From Porites lobata (lineage: Eukaryota; Cnidaria; Anthozoa; Scleractinia; Poritidae), in contig CALNXK010000104.1 in NCBI GenBank assembly GCA_942486035.1, positions 152,501 through 216,500 on the forward strand: a stretch of DNA of 64,000 nt, in the 5' to 3' direction. The notes beneath the pieces are model-generated. The model searched no databases. It was not told where the DNA came from and saw only the letters and a program-made list of their open reading frames with translations. Both the position numbers and the translations under genes were made by a program. This document shows, piece after piece, positions 32,725-44,032 of the stretch. Positions within the stretch are counted from its first letter, which is position 1. The number at the start of each line of letters is the position of its first letter.

Positions 32725-35420
32725 ATGAATTATCTTTTGGCGCTTGTTTTTGTTTTTTCCCTATGCTTGTTGATAGTGTGGGCCGAAAATATTCCCCAGA
32801 AAGAAGACCGCGTTGGAGAAGGGTCTGCGTTTAAGCCGGATCATGATCATGATCGCTCGTTGAATTACCGTTTTGATTCAGTGGAAAACATGAAAAGAGA
32901 AACCGGAGCAGGTTGGTACAACTGTTCTACTGCTAAATCTCGGATTCTTGGCCGCTTTGAGATAGTCGATAAGTAAATTTATTACAAATGTTTATCGTCT
33001 TGAAGACGGTTCCTTAGCCGCAAATTTCAGTAAGATACCGACTAGATCGACGGCTACTCGAACCCACCTAAAATGCCATGATAACGACGATCATTTAAGG
33101 GAGGCGTTCGTTTACGAAAGTCGAACCATTGGGGATCTCTTCCGAGAAGAGGTCTATGGCATTTGCTTACTTGAAGAGAATTTATCAGGCTATAAACGCT
33201 TTTTATTTACAGTACGCATAGAGCCACATAAAAAAAAAATCAATTTCTTATGAAACTTTAACAATAACAAGTATTTTATTATCAAAATTGAAAACAATTA
33301 GAATTGAACCTCCATAAAGCGGCCACCTATAAAGCGGCCACCTTCTCTTAAGTGACCAGAGATTAAGGTCCTAAAATAACATTAGAAAAGAATTGTCATG
33401 ATTAAACAACTATCATTTGGAAGATGCAATTTGAGCTGAATTTTGGATTCCAAGGCCCAGTATGCCGCGATTCTACGAGCAATCCGGATAACCTTACAAG
33501 GGCGAATCTCTCCTAATAATCTTTGCTATAAATCAAATCTCAGCTGTCCGTTACAACCTGGCAAGGAGAATATGTATATAGTAGTTTTACGTTCGATGCG
33601 CTTATACTCGAGAGATTTGTTCTTGCTGCGAGATTTTAAAATCCAGTCATATCTTCTAGCTAGCGATTTCATTTTTTTATGTCAAAAACGACCCAGGCTT
33701 AGTGATACTAAGTCTACAATGAGAATACTGTAAAACAGTACAGTGTTTGTATGGGGGTGAAGTTACGATCCTAAAATTTGTCATTTGTAAGAAATACCAA
33801 CAAACAACAATGAAACTGAAGCAGTTAGATTGTTGTCCTTATTTCCGACCAGGAGTCTCGTGAAATTACAGTAGAACGACGGTAAATAATAGAAATTCCC
33901 GCTAACTCGAACAAAATCTATTTTCCCTTGATCAAAGTTTCACTAAAATTTACCCCGATAACTCGAATTTTGGTTCTTGTAACTTTACTCGGATGCCATC
34001 TCATTAGCCCCTCCTGTTGTATAATCAGTAAAATATTAAAACTGACAAAACAGCAATTTGATTGGGGTGTCAGTAAACCGCGGGGTCGGGGACTATCTTT
34101 TTTTAAAAAATGCTGTTTTAGGGTTAGGGTTAGGTTAGGGTTAGAGTAATGTTAGGGTTAGGGTTAAAGTCTCACCCTAACCCTAACCCTAAAACAGCAT
34201 TCTTTTAAAAAAGATAGACCCCGACCCCGACCTTGCGTTTTACTGACATCCATTAGATTGTGATTGGTACAACGAACAGAGCACTTTTTATCATAAAATG
34301 CATAATGATGTTATTGTTTTTGATGAAATAAGTTTAACTTGCACTATACTATACGCTGAAGGTCACTGAAGTGCTGAAAAAAAAATCAGTGATCATCAAT
34401 TAATTATTGACACAGCAACCATTCTAAACCTTCCTCAGTCTAAAAGATGCGTGGGCCGGTTGCAACGCAAGCTATTATATATTGACATGGCAAATTGAAT
34501 ACCATCAATCCCGACAACCCTCGCAGTAAATAGAAACAGTTTTCGTTTCCCTTCAGAATTCGAGTTACAGGGGCTCTACTGTAAATCTGCTCAAATTCTC
34601 CTTCCATACAATAAAATAAACAACTGACGGTAATTGTAATTTGAAATAAGACACATCTCACCCGAGTGACTGATGAGTGGCTCATCCGTAATCCCCGGGC
34701 CCGGGGGGGAGGGGTAACTGTCATGTATGGTTTATACATTCAATAGGCATGTGCCACTATGAGGCGTATTTCAGGTTTTCAAGGAGTTTAGTTTTTGGGA
34801 GTTTCAGTGACACTTTCCCACTAAAAAATTCCTAAGGTACCCCCTCCCTCTCCGGGTCCTTGATATTGCTGTCAGTGTCAAGTTAGAATAAAAGCTTAAG
34901 CGTGATCTCGACTGTAAATATTTCTTTGTTTAACTCTCTTTCAGCTACATGGCAAAAGGTTAATGTTGCGCCAGTGTGTTTTGGAGCCAAAGATAACCAG
35001 TTCGGCAGGTTTCACGTTCCACCTGGAAGGCTAGCCGCTATTAAATTGGTTCATCTATACGGTTACGTGTCCTGTTACACTCCAGGTAATCTATGGTGGT
35101 CTTACTGGGGCTGTGGCGAGAATCCATGGAGCGGGTTAAAGAATCAAGTTAACGTTGTCATAACAACCTCAGCCAATCAGGATATACTACCGCCAAGCGA
35201 GTTCCTCGGTGATAAAAAATTATTGAAGAAATTAAAGTGGCACAAGATCCCGGGATTTAACTCCCTCTCGCCGGAGCTTGTTCTGTCAGTTATGTCGACT
35301 CCTTACTGGATAGCCGACAACCACGAATTACGCGTGTGGTACGGTGAAGACTTGATGAATTCAAGCGAAGAAGACAACGGAGGAACAGTGTGCGCTGATG
35401 TCTATGCTCTTTTTGTGTGA
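32725..35420 (+). CDS. Secreted protein of unknown function, family member 1
   Basis: Two exons, 32725-32911 and 34945-35420, joined in phase 1, give a 220-residue protein. Residues 1-22 are a signal peptide (MNYLLALVFVFSLCLLIVWA). A charged linker follows (PQKEDRVGEGSAFKPDHDHD, ending MKRETGA with a Lys-Arg pair), then a conserved domain of about 155 residues with four cysteines: VCFGA, LVHLYGYVSC, SYWGCG and TVCADVYALFV. Other fixed points are W-HKIPGF and WYGEDL..SSEEDNGG. The domain recurs at 60508-63982, with a relic at 59129-59442. I do not recognise a named family; the pattern suggests a beta-rich extracellular domain. The intron (32912-34944) carries a telomere-motif hairpin and repeat fragments. 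Donor GCAG|GTTGGT is weak but placed as in the paralogue. Confidence 0.8.
33301..33360. repeat. Fragment of a mariner/Tigger-type terminus
   Basis: GAACCTCCATAAAGCGGCCACC with an immediate second AAAGCGGCCACC resembles known TIR ends of that group; no partner end was found. Confidence 0.35.
34064..34252. repeat. Hairpin element with telomere-like TTAGGG core
   Basis: The left arm runs GTGTCAGTAAAC..GGTCGGGG..CTATCTTTTTTTAAA..TGCTGTTTTAGGG and the right arm is its inverse, ending TTTTACTGACATCC; arms are about 65 bases. The loop side of the left arm is GGGTTAGGGTTA repeats and that of the right arm CCCTAACCCTAA repeats, so the telomere motif (TTAGGG) is itself inverted around the centre. It lies in the intron of the secreted gene. 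Confidence 0.85.
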
Positions 35421-36000
35421 CTGAAGAGATGCAGTTGTTGTCTCTTTCCAATTCCTGAGGACTTGACATGAGTAATGGCCGAATAAAGGAATTAGCATAC
35501 CTTAAATTTTACTTGGCAGAATCAGCCAGGGAGGTTCTGATAATTCCCCCCTAGAAAACTTCATGTAATGAAAAATGTCAGGAAAACATTCTTCATGAAG
35601 CTGTTCCTACAAAAGATCTGCATGCGTACATCATTTACCCTCTTCTTTTTATCTCTCGTGGTCTGTTTGTTGAATAGTGGAAAACAATTTTCCATCTTTC
35701 TACTTGTAGATCACAGAATTGATCTAGCCATCAAATGCTCCTCACGCCACTTAAGGCATGACTACCTAATTAAATATGCACATTTGGAGAAAATGTTATT
35801 TTGAACGGTTTGCTTCTATCATTGATCATGAAAACTGGACTACTAATGAAACTTAACGGCCTCAGCAGTATGACACATTTTAGAAGCTCAAATTTTTGTC
35901 ACGTGACTTATAATTGCAAATTAACGGTTAAAGTATTTACTCTAAAATAGGAAAATGAGAATGAAAGAGCAACAAGTTCTGTTAGATATTTTTTAGAGGC
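35421..36000. other. Region 3' of secreted gene 1
   Basis: AT-rich 3' flank. No AATAAA in the usual window was obvious and no other gene was recognised. Confidence 0.5.
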
Positions 36001-36003
36001 TAT

Positions 36004-36493
36004 TAACCCTCGGACGTACAAGGGGGGAGGAGGGGTGGCTGCCACCCTCCCTAAGCTTTTGCTGCTTTTTTCTTAAACGATAAATCATCTCAGCACATGA
36101 AGTTTTCTATAGCTGTTCGTTTATCCTTCGCGTAGTTTTGTGATGGTCAGTTACTATGGTTACGAGAAATGACGTCATAAGTAACAGGTGGTCAAGCCAT
36201 TTTTGAGTAAAAGTACATGTTTTTTCTATTTTTTATACCAAAAAAAGAAAAACTAGAGTACAAAATAATACAAGATGGCGACCATGTTTGGTGACGTCAC
36301 AGACCTGCAGCAACGCCACCATTCATAAAATATACCTCGTCTTGTAGAGAAGATCAAAGGCTTTCCATTGAAGGCAAAATCGTTTACAAATATTGCAACA
36401 GTCAAAAACCCAAGGGGGGTTCCATACATCCCCTCCCCTCCCTCCCCCTTGTACCACGGTGGGGTATTGCTTTGCGTGTACATCCAAGGGTTA
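36004..36493. mobile_element. TIR MITE, about 490 bp
   Basis: The left TAACCCTCGGACGTACA and right TGTACATCCAAGGGTTA ends are near-perfect inverted repeats. Next to them, G-rich and C-rich blocks (AAGGGGGGAGGAGGGG against CCCCTCCCTCCCCCTTG) also pair. Confidence 0.7.
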
Positions 36494-37743
36494 CAAAATG
36501 TAAAAAGGTTCTGAAAAATTCGCCTTGCATGAGTGTTTACGTCATATAGGAATCGGTAAATAACGGGAAAAGGGTCACATTTCCAATCATACAAGGCAAA
36601 TTAACGATTTACACTGATGGATGTGACATTTTGGTGGTGAAAATTCCTAACATTAAGGTTTGCAACAATTCCCCATTTAGGAGAACGTCTCTTGTGACGT
36701 CATTGATGAAGCAATGTTACGTGTTATTTGAAATTCACTTTTCAGGATCACTGATGGAAGCAAACAGGTCAAATAAGCATTTTACAAAATATGATGATTT
36801 AATTAGGTGTAGTCGTGCCTTAAGTGGCCTGAGTCAAACCGCTCGTCAAACCACGAGCGGAAGGAAAGTTTATTTTTTTTTACTTAAAAGTTTTAAAATT
36901 TTTCACATTATTCTCGGGTGATCACATGAGTTAACAATCAACAGCTTGTTACTCGATTGAGGAAACATCTTACATCGAGTTTACAGCCTTACTTGTACAC
37001 CCAATTAAAAGCAAACATCTTCGATCACATTCAAGAGCCACAATAGCTCTTTATCACGGTAGATTAGGCCTCGAAAACAAATTCTGGGAAAACAAATCAG
37101 GCCGAATTTGTTTGTGTTTGACAAGTTTACGTTACAAATTCTTGCCAGCAAATCTGGGGGTGTGTAAACCAACCCTTTATACTTTTTATACAACAGATCT
37201 GAGGTGAAACAGTACTATTTATCATACGGACCTCGGACAGAATGCGGTATTTCACAATTTTTCAAGACAAATTGCACTTGGCAATATTCAGGACGATCCG
37301 AATCGTGGGCGTTTAGCGAAACCGTTCAAAAAATGTCCAAAATCACCCATGCGGCCAGCCAGTTCTCATTTCTAGTGCGAGCTGACTTTGTGATCAAGTG
37401 TTTGAATGAACTTTAATAGAGTTACGCTTCAACATAATAACGAATTTATTATTATTATTTTTTGTTATTTAATGGTTTCAGTTATAACGATGTGAAATCT
37501 TATAAAGAGTTTGATACCCGCGACATTTTTGAGTACTCCTGCGAGCGATGGTCATGAACGATGAAAACAAACGGCACTTACAAGCGATTAAAATTGCAAG
37601 AGAGACTGCTAAAATATAATTCGGTGAAACATTTACGGAGACAACAATTTTCATTCAGGAAGACAGGTATTAAAGTGTCTCTAAAAATCCTAAGTCTTAA
37701 ACTAAAGCGTAAAGCTTAAGCTTAAGTCAATTATGTTTTACCT
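36494..37743. other. Unassigned stretch
   Basis: No gene, tRNA or delimited repeat recognised. Confidence 0.5.
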
Positions 37744-38154
37744 AAGCCAGCCGGGTGTAGACAAAACGTGGACCCTCCCTTCTGGACCCCCCTTTTGGAC
37801 CCCTCTTTTTTTTTAAATAAATAAATAAATAATTAAATAAATATATTTAAAAACGCAAGCAAACAAATAATAAATTCCCCTACCATCACTCCGTCTTGCA
37901 CATTTACCATGAAGCTGGAAAGGTGACCGGATAAAGTGCTTCCAAGATACAAATAAAATTTCTATGCTTGTACTATAAAGGCTGACAAACGAATATATCG
38001 CTAGTATCCGCAAAACTTTGCGTGCTGCTAAACAAGACGACTACTCGCGCGGCTACGTGAACAACAAACTCCCGTCATTTTCTTCCGCCATCTTAGTTTT
38101 ATCGCTGCCCGATACCAACAGGGTCACATAGCCCGAGTATCGCAGATTGTAAAA

Positions 38155-38324
38155 ATGGCGTCGGCGTGCGCGTGGCATGGTAAGTTGCATAGAATCTATT
38201 TGCATCCTATTATTTTGCTTTGTCATGGCTTTCAAAAATGCCTCCTGTACGTTCTAGATGGCTTAATTTACTGATGAATGTCTTCAATTTATTTGTAGAT
38301 GATGACGGAGTGCAGATTATCGAG
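38155..38324 (+). other. Two small start exons inside the TIR transposon
   Basis: ATGGCGTCGGCGTGCGCGTG starts at 38155 in an AAAATGGCG context and is followed at 38180 by a strong donor (CATG|GTAAGT). A second 26-bp exon at 38299-38324 has acceptor TTTGTAG and donor GAG|GTAAGA. Joined they are open and in phase (MASACAWHDDDGVQIIE). CCGCCATCTT upstream near 38088 resembles a YY1 site near a transcription start. No third exon was identified. This could be the start of a lost transposase gene or a captured host promoter. Confidence 0.4.
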
Positions 38325-38486
38325 GTAAGAAATTAAAGTATCGTGTGAGCCCGCGAGACTGAGAATCCCCCAGGTACCCCTCATGAAGTACCTACCTGTA
38401 AGCACTTGTTTCCATATCTCAAACCGCCCTCTCCCTTTTCACTTACACTTACATGAAATTTCTAAGTTTCTTGACCCAGAGACTTA

Positions 38487-38792
38487 ATGCGCTTTCCATT
38501 TAGTCACCGGTTCGGCGGTAAATGGAACACGTTTCGTCGGTTCGTCCCACTGGAAAATTCCCAGAAAAAGTGGAAAGTCTAAAAAGAAGGGCCCGTTTTC
38601 CCGGATGGAATTTCCGAACGGATTGTCGTGTTCCATTTACGTTTCTTGTAGTTTGTACCAGTTCCAGGTCCACGGTCGGGCACCGCCACGTACCGGGGTT
38701 TACGACCAAATGGAACAACTTTTTACCAATCGGAAATTCCACTTTTGCTACCACCAAAATTTCCGTTTTTTTTTCCTAAATGGAAAGCGCCC
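38487..38792. mobile_element. 306-bp TIR MITE with TTA duplications, nested
   Basis: Ends share GCGCTTTCCATTTAG as inverted repeats; TTA lies on both sides (38484-38486 and 38793-38795), the target type of PIF/Harbinger. It interrupts the interior of the 37752-39503 element, so it is the younger insertion. Confidence 0.75.
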
Positions 38793-38859
38793 TTAGCTTC
38801 TGCTCAACAAATGTCGTCATAGTGCAAGTCTCTTGAATTTTAAAGGAAAAAAATTTCGA

Positions 38860-38932
38860 GTTACGAACAGGAATCGATCCCGTAGTGCTAAATCTGTAGT
38901 CTCATGCCCTAACCACTACACCACCGAGGGTT
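38860..38932 (-). repeat. tRNA-like sequence (pseudo-tRNA or SINE head)
   Basis: On the minus strand, TGGTGTAGTGGTTAGGGCA is a near-perfect A box and D arm, and ACGGGATCGATTCCTGT forms a good T arm with A instead of T at the first loop position. The anticodon stem is weak (one mismatch and two G-U pairs, loop CTACAGA) and the acceptor arms do not pair. It is therefore not a working tRNA gene. Confidence 0.6.
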
Positions 38933-38998
38933 CGCTACCGGAGATTAGAGTAATTTAACTAATGTAGCGAAAACTCTAACCCTAAATCAAAGCTAACC

Positions 38999-39128
38999 GT
39001 TAACCCTTATCACTATTCTAAGTGCTTAACCCTAATCAGTATAGTCAGTACTTAACCCTAATCAGTATTTTCAGTGCTTAACCCTAATCAGTATTTTTAG
39101 TGCTAAACCCTAATCACTATAGTCAGGG
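38999..39128 (+). repeat. 26-bp tandem repeat, five units
   Basis: Five consecutive units of 26 bases around CTTAACCCTAATCAGTAT, starting 38999, 39025, 39051, 39077 and 39103. The middle units differ by only a few bases, the outer ones by more. Each contains TAACCCTAA, close to the telomere motif. Confidence 0.85.
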
Positions 39129-39511
39129 CTCACTCTTATATGTATACATATCTGCAATTACTTTGTGTAGGCATCACAAGGTATCCAAGGGCGGTTTGAG
39201 ATATGGAAACTAGCGTTTCCCAGGTAGGTGAAGTACCTACCCTTATTTTCACTAAAACCGCTGGACACAAAGACCTCCTCTGGGTCGATGTAACATTGTC
39301 AAGCTGGTCCAGCGCTTCATGGTAAAATGTACAAGACGGAGTGATGGTAGGAGACTTTATTATTTGTTTGCTTGCGTTTTCTAATATATATATTTATTTA
39401 TTTATTCAAAAAAAGGGGGTCCAGAAAGGGGTCTAGAAGGGGGTCCAAAAAGAGGTCCAAAACTGAGGGTCCAGAAGGGAGGGTCCACGTTTTGTCTACA
39501 CGCAAGCCAGC

Positions 39512-40339
39512 CTCCCGGTGTTTGCTTTTTCTGAAGATGAACTCCTCGAAACAAGAAATCGCTCAAAGTTTTCTTTCTACAGCCAAATTTATAACTAAAT
39601 ATTCTTCGGAACGTTTTCTTTCGATTTGCGGCGAGAAAATATATCTGAAGGCCTTTTAAAGTTCTATATGCTTATATCAAACCTGATACTAGGTCAGATC
39701 ATTGATCATTGATCAATCTTACAAACGTGCATAAACTTGCCGCATAAACTGTGCTCGACTTCATGAAATTCTGGAAATTAGATATAACAAAAACAAACAT
39801 CAAATACAATAATTACTCAGGCTTACCAATCGAGATTCAGTTTCTGAAAGCTATCAAGGAAGGCCACAGTTGCTTGAGACTTTTAAACCCTCTTACGTAT
39901 TAAGCAAGGTGAAAAACGAAAACGATGCCATTCGAAATCGGATTACCGAATATTGACAAGCGACGCATTCCTCAACCAAAAACCCAATAAACAAATGAAT
40001 AACAGAAGACTCTTGATAGCAGCTGTATTTCATTTTGTACATCCAGAGAAGAAGACAGTTAAAAACATCACAAGTTGACACAAAACTCTGTAAGCTTCAG
40101 TGCAAGCTGTCAAAGTAAGCAAGTTTCAAGATGTTGCATAAATTTTCCGCATGAACTCACCTGTCAAATTTTGACCAATCAGAGCATAAAAATTGGACGT
40201 AGAGCGTGACCGACACGTTACCATTGTAAGAAAAGGTCTTCCCCACCTGTATTGTTAAAAACCTGCCTGATTTTTCGCGTCCCAGGTCAGTTTGAAATCA
40301 ACATCTTAATAGTGCGGGGCCATAGGGACATAAACACAA
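39512..40339. other. Unassigned stretch
   Basis: AT-rich sequence without a recognised gene or repeat. Confidence 0.5.
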
Positions 40340-40344
40340 CATAT

Positions 40345-41005
40345 TTCATAGCGGAGCTCCACCCGCGCGTGAAGCGCGCGCATGGACGGAGCACCATAGC
40401 TAAGGAAATGTGGTAATCTACCCATCCCAGAAAATTTAGTAATCACGTGACCGTACACCGAGCGAGCGAGCGAGCGACCGTCCGTCCGCACCACAGGCAT
40501 ACCAATGTAAAATAACTCAATCACAGGTATGGGAACCTAAATGCAACTCAAGGTTTTATTCGGAAGGAAATCACATGGCCGCCCGGACTTTTAGAAAGAA
40601 AAAAGTCGTGTCTTTTTCGGCGTTATTCTTTATGTGTATACTGTGGATAACAGAGAAAGAGCTAGAGCGAGTTATTGAAAATTCGTTGGAAGAAAACATG
40701 GAAATTTAAAGCGGCGGTGAGAAAATGAGAAATGCTAGCGGCCAGCAAGGTGAAAATGAGCGGCAGTGAAATGTAAAAGCGAGCATGAACGCTGGAAACA
40801 AAATATTGTGTAAGCACATACGACAATTTCTCCATAAAAATAGTGTGTAACTAGGAAGTTTGACGTTTTAGTCGTACAAAACAGTGTGGTAGTCGTGCAA
40901 AACAACGGCAAGGGAAAGACAAAAAAGCGTGCTGCACTTGCAAATTTGCTTTTTGCTAATTAGAAGAAAACGTGTGATGCACGTGCAATTTGTTTTTTTG
41001 CTAAT
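40345..41005. repeat. Large inverted repeat, left copy (partner 45960-46495)
   Basis: Shares, in inverse order, GGAGCTCC.., GGAGCACCAT..GCTAAGG, CACATGGCCGCCCGG, AGAGAAAGAGCTAGAGCGAG, TTTTAGTCGT and two units of GCACGTGCAA..TTTTTGCTAATTAG with 45960-46495. It has about 160 extra bases (40405-40570) missing from the partner; those reappear inverted at 44268-44396. The copies are diverged, so this is an old inverted pair or the ends of a roughly 6.1-kb element. Confidence 0.7.
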
Positions 41006-41126
41006 TAGATCTATTAGTCTTCAAGCCATTTTCATTGTCGTCCCCCGTTTAGCGTTACACGATTTAATTTTTTTGTTTACACGTATTATTAACCAGAGCT
41101 TCGCTTTTAGCCCTGGATAAATCTAT

Positions 41127-41760
41127 TTAGTATATACTAAAACAGTGGATAGTGTTTTTCGCGCGCTCTGATTGGCTACTCAATCAGTGAATATCCTGCA
41201 CTATTCACTGATTCACCGCCAGTTCCTCCGAGCTAGCGACGCCAAACTCGCGTAAGCTGCGAGCAAAATGCCTTCCCGGTTTGCTGCCGTAAACAAACAA
41301 AGAAATTTCACAACTAATCAAGCAAGCTGTTTCCGAAATACACGAAGAAGGTGACGAAGTTCGGATTGGAAGTTTTAACAGGTAAAGCTTTGTCTTTTTT
41401 GACACGAATTTTTCGATAAAACCGGTAAAAAAGTTTTTTGTTTACAAATGCAAATTAAGTTTAAGTCTTGCGTTACTTTATTTAGTCGAGTTGTTCATAA
41501 ATAAGCATAAAACTAAATTTAATAATCTTTTTTTATAGAATGATTTTAATTAAAAAAAGAATTCACAACTCCTTTTGAAGAAATTTCCCCGCAAGAGCTA
41601 AACAAATGCCTTCAAAAGTTCTAATTGTCGGCAAGAAAAAGCGACGGCCGCGGCCGCCCGGTCATTACGCGCCAAAATTGTAATCGTTGGCAACAGTATT
41701 TGAGTTAAAAATCATCATTTTTGTGCTCAATTATCTCACTGTTTTAGTATATACTAAAAC
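41127..41760. mobile_element. TIR element with palindromic ends
   Basis: Both ends carry TTAGTATATACTAAAACAGTG, itself a palindrome plus tail, in inverted orientation. The interior has no ORF. A separate hairpin (GGTGGCTAGTCGTGG..CCACGACTAGCCACC) follows at 41784-41846. Confidence 0.65.
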
Positions 41761-42138
41761 AATTTTTCACCTCAGTGTCGGTGGCTAGTCGTGGATATTT
41801 ACCTCACTGTTTCGCAGTTTGTTAAATACCCACGACTAGCCACCACCACTTCGATGAATAATTGTTATATATTATGAATCATTGGAAAAAATATACTTGA
41901 GCCTGCGATCATTTGAAACTGGTAATTCGTCAACGGATAACTTCAAAAAAATACTGCGCCATACTGACGAGCCCCAAGAAGGGCGAAACAGCTGTCTATG
42001 GCTACAATCCCGCTCTGTTTTGAGTTTTTTCGGTGTCTTGTGATGTCTTGCAGAGTTAATTTTACGTAGTACGATCAGCATTGCAGTATTCTGCTTGCAG
42101 AATACTGGAATTTACGATACCACAACATCAGAGGTAAT

Positions 42139-42970
42139 AAAGAAAGGACGGCATAGCGAGGCTCAAGGTAAATGAGGTAGTAAATTGGTCAATCAGAAAC
42201 AGAGTCAAGTTAAACACAGACAAATGCAAGCAGCTCCGCATTAGTTTTACATCAGATTGTTATATTTACTTTCCTCCAGTAGTCATAGGCCGAGAGGAGT
42301 GCATCAAATTAGTTAAAGATGCTAAACTTTTAGGTGTTACTATCTCTGGTGACTTAACATGGAATGCGCACATCACGAAAGTTACTAAGAAGACAGCTAA
42401 GAGGCTCTATTTTCTTGTTCAGCTAAAAAGAGCTCGTGTTCCACAGAAAGATTTATGCCTTTTTTACATTACATACGTGCGCTCCGTCATTGACTACGCT
42501 GCGCCAGTTTTCCATCACGCGTCACCAGCCTACCTTTCGCAAGAATTAGAACGCGTTCAGAAAAGAGCAATGCGAGTCATATGTCCTGGTATAGAATATC
42601 AGCAAGCTTTAGCGCTTATGAGTTTACCAACGGTTGCGGAGCATCACCACAACATTTGTACGCGCACGTTTGAAAGCATAATGAGCGACCCCAACCACAA
42701 GTTAAGAAAGTTGTTGCCGCCTCTTTATGGGAGCAACTATAATCTAAGGCACGCGCGCACTTTCACTTTGCCGCGTTGCAAGACAAATAGATTTAAGAAT
42801 AGTTTTTTCATGGCTTCAGGTAGAATTGTAAATAATTTTTAGGTTTCTTATTATACGTTTTTAGTCTTAGCTATTACAATTATTAATCATTTTTAAAATT
42901 ATTAGTATAAATCATTACCATTATGTAAATACGCAATTTAGCTTATGTTGCAATGTATTTAATAAAGTAC
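42139..42970 (+). mobile_element. 5'-truncated LINE copy: reverse transcriptase C-terminus and 3' end
   Basis: An uninterrupted frame of more than 230 codons to 42840 encodes the end of a non-LTR retrotransposon ORF2: NWSIRNRVKLNTDKCKQLRI, AKLLGVTISGDLTWNAHI, then YVRSVIDYAAPVFHHASPAY and ELERVQKRAMRVICPG. These are hallmarks of the CR1/L2/Jockey side of the LINE tree. The frame lacks an initiating ATG because the copy is 5'-truncated. It ends with a short 3' UTR and AATAAAGTA near 42960. The open frame suggests a recent insertion. Confidence 0.88.
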
Positions 42971-43145
42971 CCAACTACCAATATGTCGACCTCAATGGGT
43001 CGATACTTGAGCCCGCGGTACGGTCAGGTGATACTGGTTAGCGGATACCCTGTTTTGACAGCTGTCAATTGATCACAACATTGATGTGATATTGATAACA
43101 TAGCGCGCGTGCTTGCCCTATATAAGTCCTATTGAGCCGCTATGA

Positions 43146-43183
43146 ACAAAATCTTTATTTACGCACGCCCGTGCGTAAATAAG
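43146..43183. repeat. Short near-perfect palindrome
   Basis: AAAATCTTTATTTACGCACG, CC, CGTGCGTAAATAAGAT: arms of 16-17 bases with one bulged T. Confidence 0.75.
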
Positions 43184-43262
43184 ATGACGTGAGCATTTTT
43201 TTTACCTGGCTGCAAAGTTGTCGTCTTTTACGCTGCAGTGCAGTTTTCTTTCTCTTTAAAAT

Positions 43263-43478
43263 ATGGAAGAAACCAGCGAAGAACTGCCCAATTGTTCCAT
43301 CGGCATTGACCTTTTAGGTCCTGATCCAACAAGCAGCAAAAATAAAACCGAATTAAAAATCTCGCAAGTTGCGCGTTTCGCAAATTTGTCGCAAGACCAA
43401 CTGCAGCAAATTTTGGCCGAAAGACATTCACTGGGAACAGAACAGACACCAACTGGTCATCAACAACATTTAAAGGCA
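43263..43478 (+). pseudogene. Possible N-terminal exon of a Crypton/KIAA1958-like gene
   Basis: An ATG-started frame with coding look: MEETSEELPNCSIGIDLLGP, then ISQVARFANLSQDQLQQILA and ERHS. Cnidarian tyrosine-recombinase (Crypton-derived, KIAA1958-like) proteins often have a similar short N-terminal region. After ERHS the expected continuation appears to lie in another frame, so the exon looks frame-shifted. No downstream recombinase domain was found. The family link rests on recollection of similar proteins and is weak. Confidence 0.3.
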
Positions 43479-44032
43479 AAATGTCCGTTTTTATTGTTGT
43501 TTTTAAATTTGTTATGCACTTTTGTTATCTCCGGACAATCCGACTGAAGCAGGAAAATTTCTCTCGCAATAACAACACAAATTACACAAGAAGACATAAA
43601 TTTATTACTCACAAAAACAACTGCTGCCAGGTCTTCTCAAAAAGCCGTAATGACCAGCCAATGTTCGTAAATGAATATAAGTTTAAAGAAGGATGACAGT
43701 CGTCTTCGCGAAAAACATGTTTTCTGGATTTCGCCGAGCAAAACGTAAACAACTTTTCAGTAAATCCAAACCATACTCCACGACTTCTTACGAACATGTT
43801 AGTATTTTAACTTTAGGTGAACTTTAACACTCTTTTACCTTTGTTTCTGCTTAGTTTCACGAATAAAGAAGCAAATTTTCTTTCTCAGTTTTACAGAAAG
43901 ATTATTTTCATTCAAACTAGACGATTGTGGCGTATTTGTAATCAGCCAATAGAAGCGTTTGTTATTGTGTCGCGCGTTACGAGAATTTTGCAGTTAATCA
44001 AAAAGGAAGCATTTTTGTCAGCTATGTTATAA

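Larger units (their letters stand above)
37752..39503. mobile_element. 1.75-kb TIR transposon with 8-bp duplication (hAT-like)
   Basis: Arms of about 165-195 bases at the two ends are inverted copies, ending GGGTGTAGACAAAACGTGGA on the left and its complement on the right. AAGCCAGC occurs at 37744-37751 and again at 39504-39511, an 8-bp duplication as made by hAT (or P) transposases. Both arms share the (AAAT)n tract and the GACGGAGTGATGGTAG block. Inside are a promoter-like region with two small exons (38155-38324), a nested TTA-flanked element (38487-38792), a tRNA-like sequence and a 26-bp tandem array. No transposase is left. Confidence 0.8.

Noticed and set aside
38500..38796. Short proteins on both strands in the nested MITE
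   Set aside because: Frames of similar length on both strands come from the inverted-repeat structure and show no domain.
38860..38932. Functional tRNA gene
   Set aside because: The A box and T arm are good, but the acceptor arms do not pair, the anticodon stem is weak and the T loop lacks its first T.
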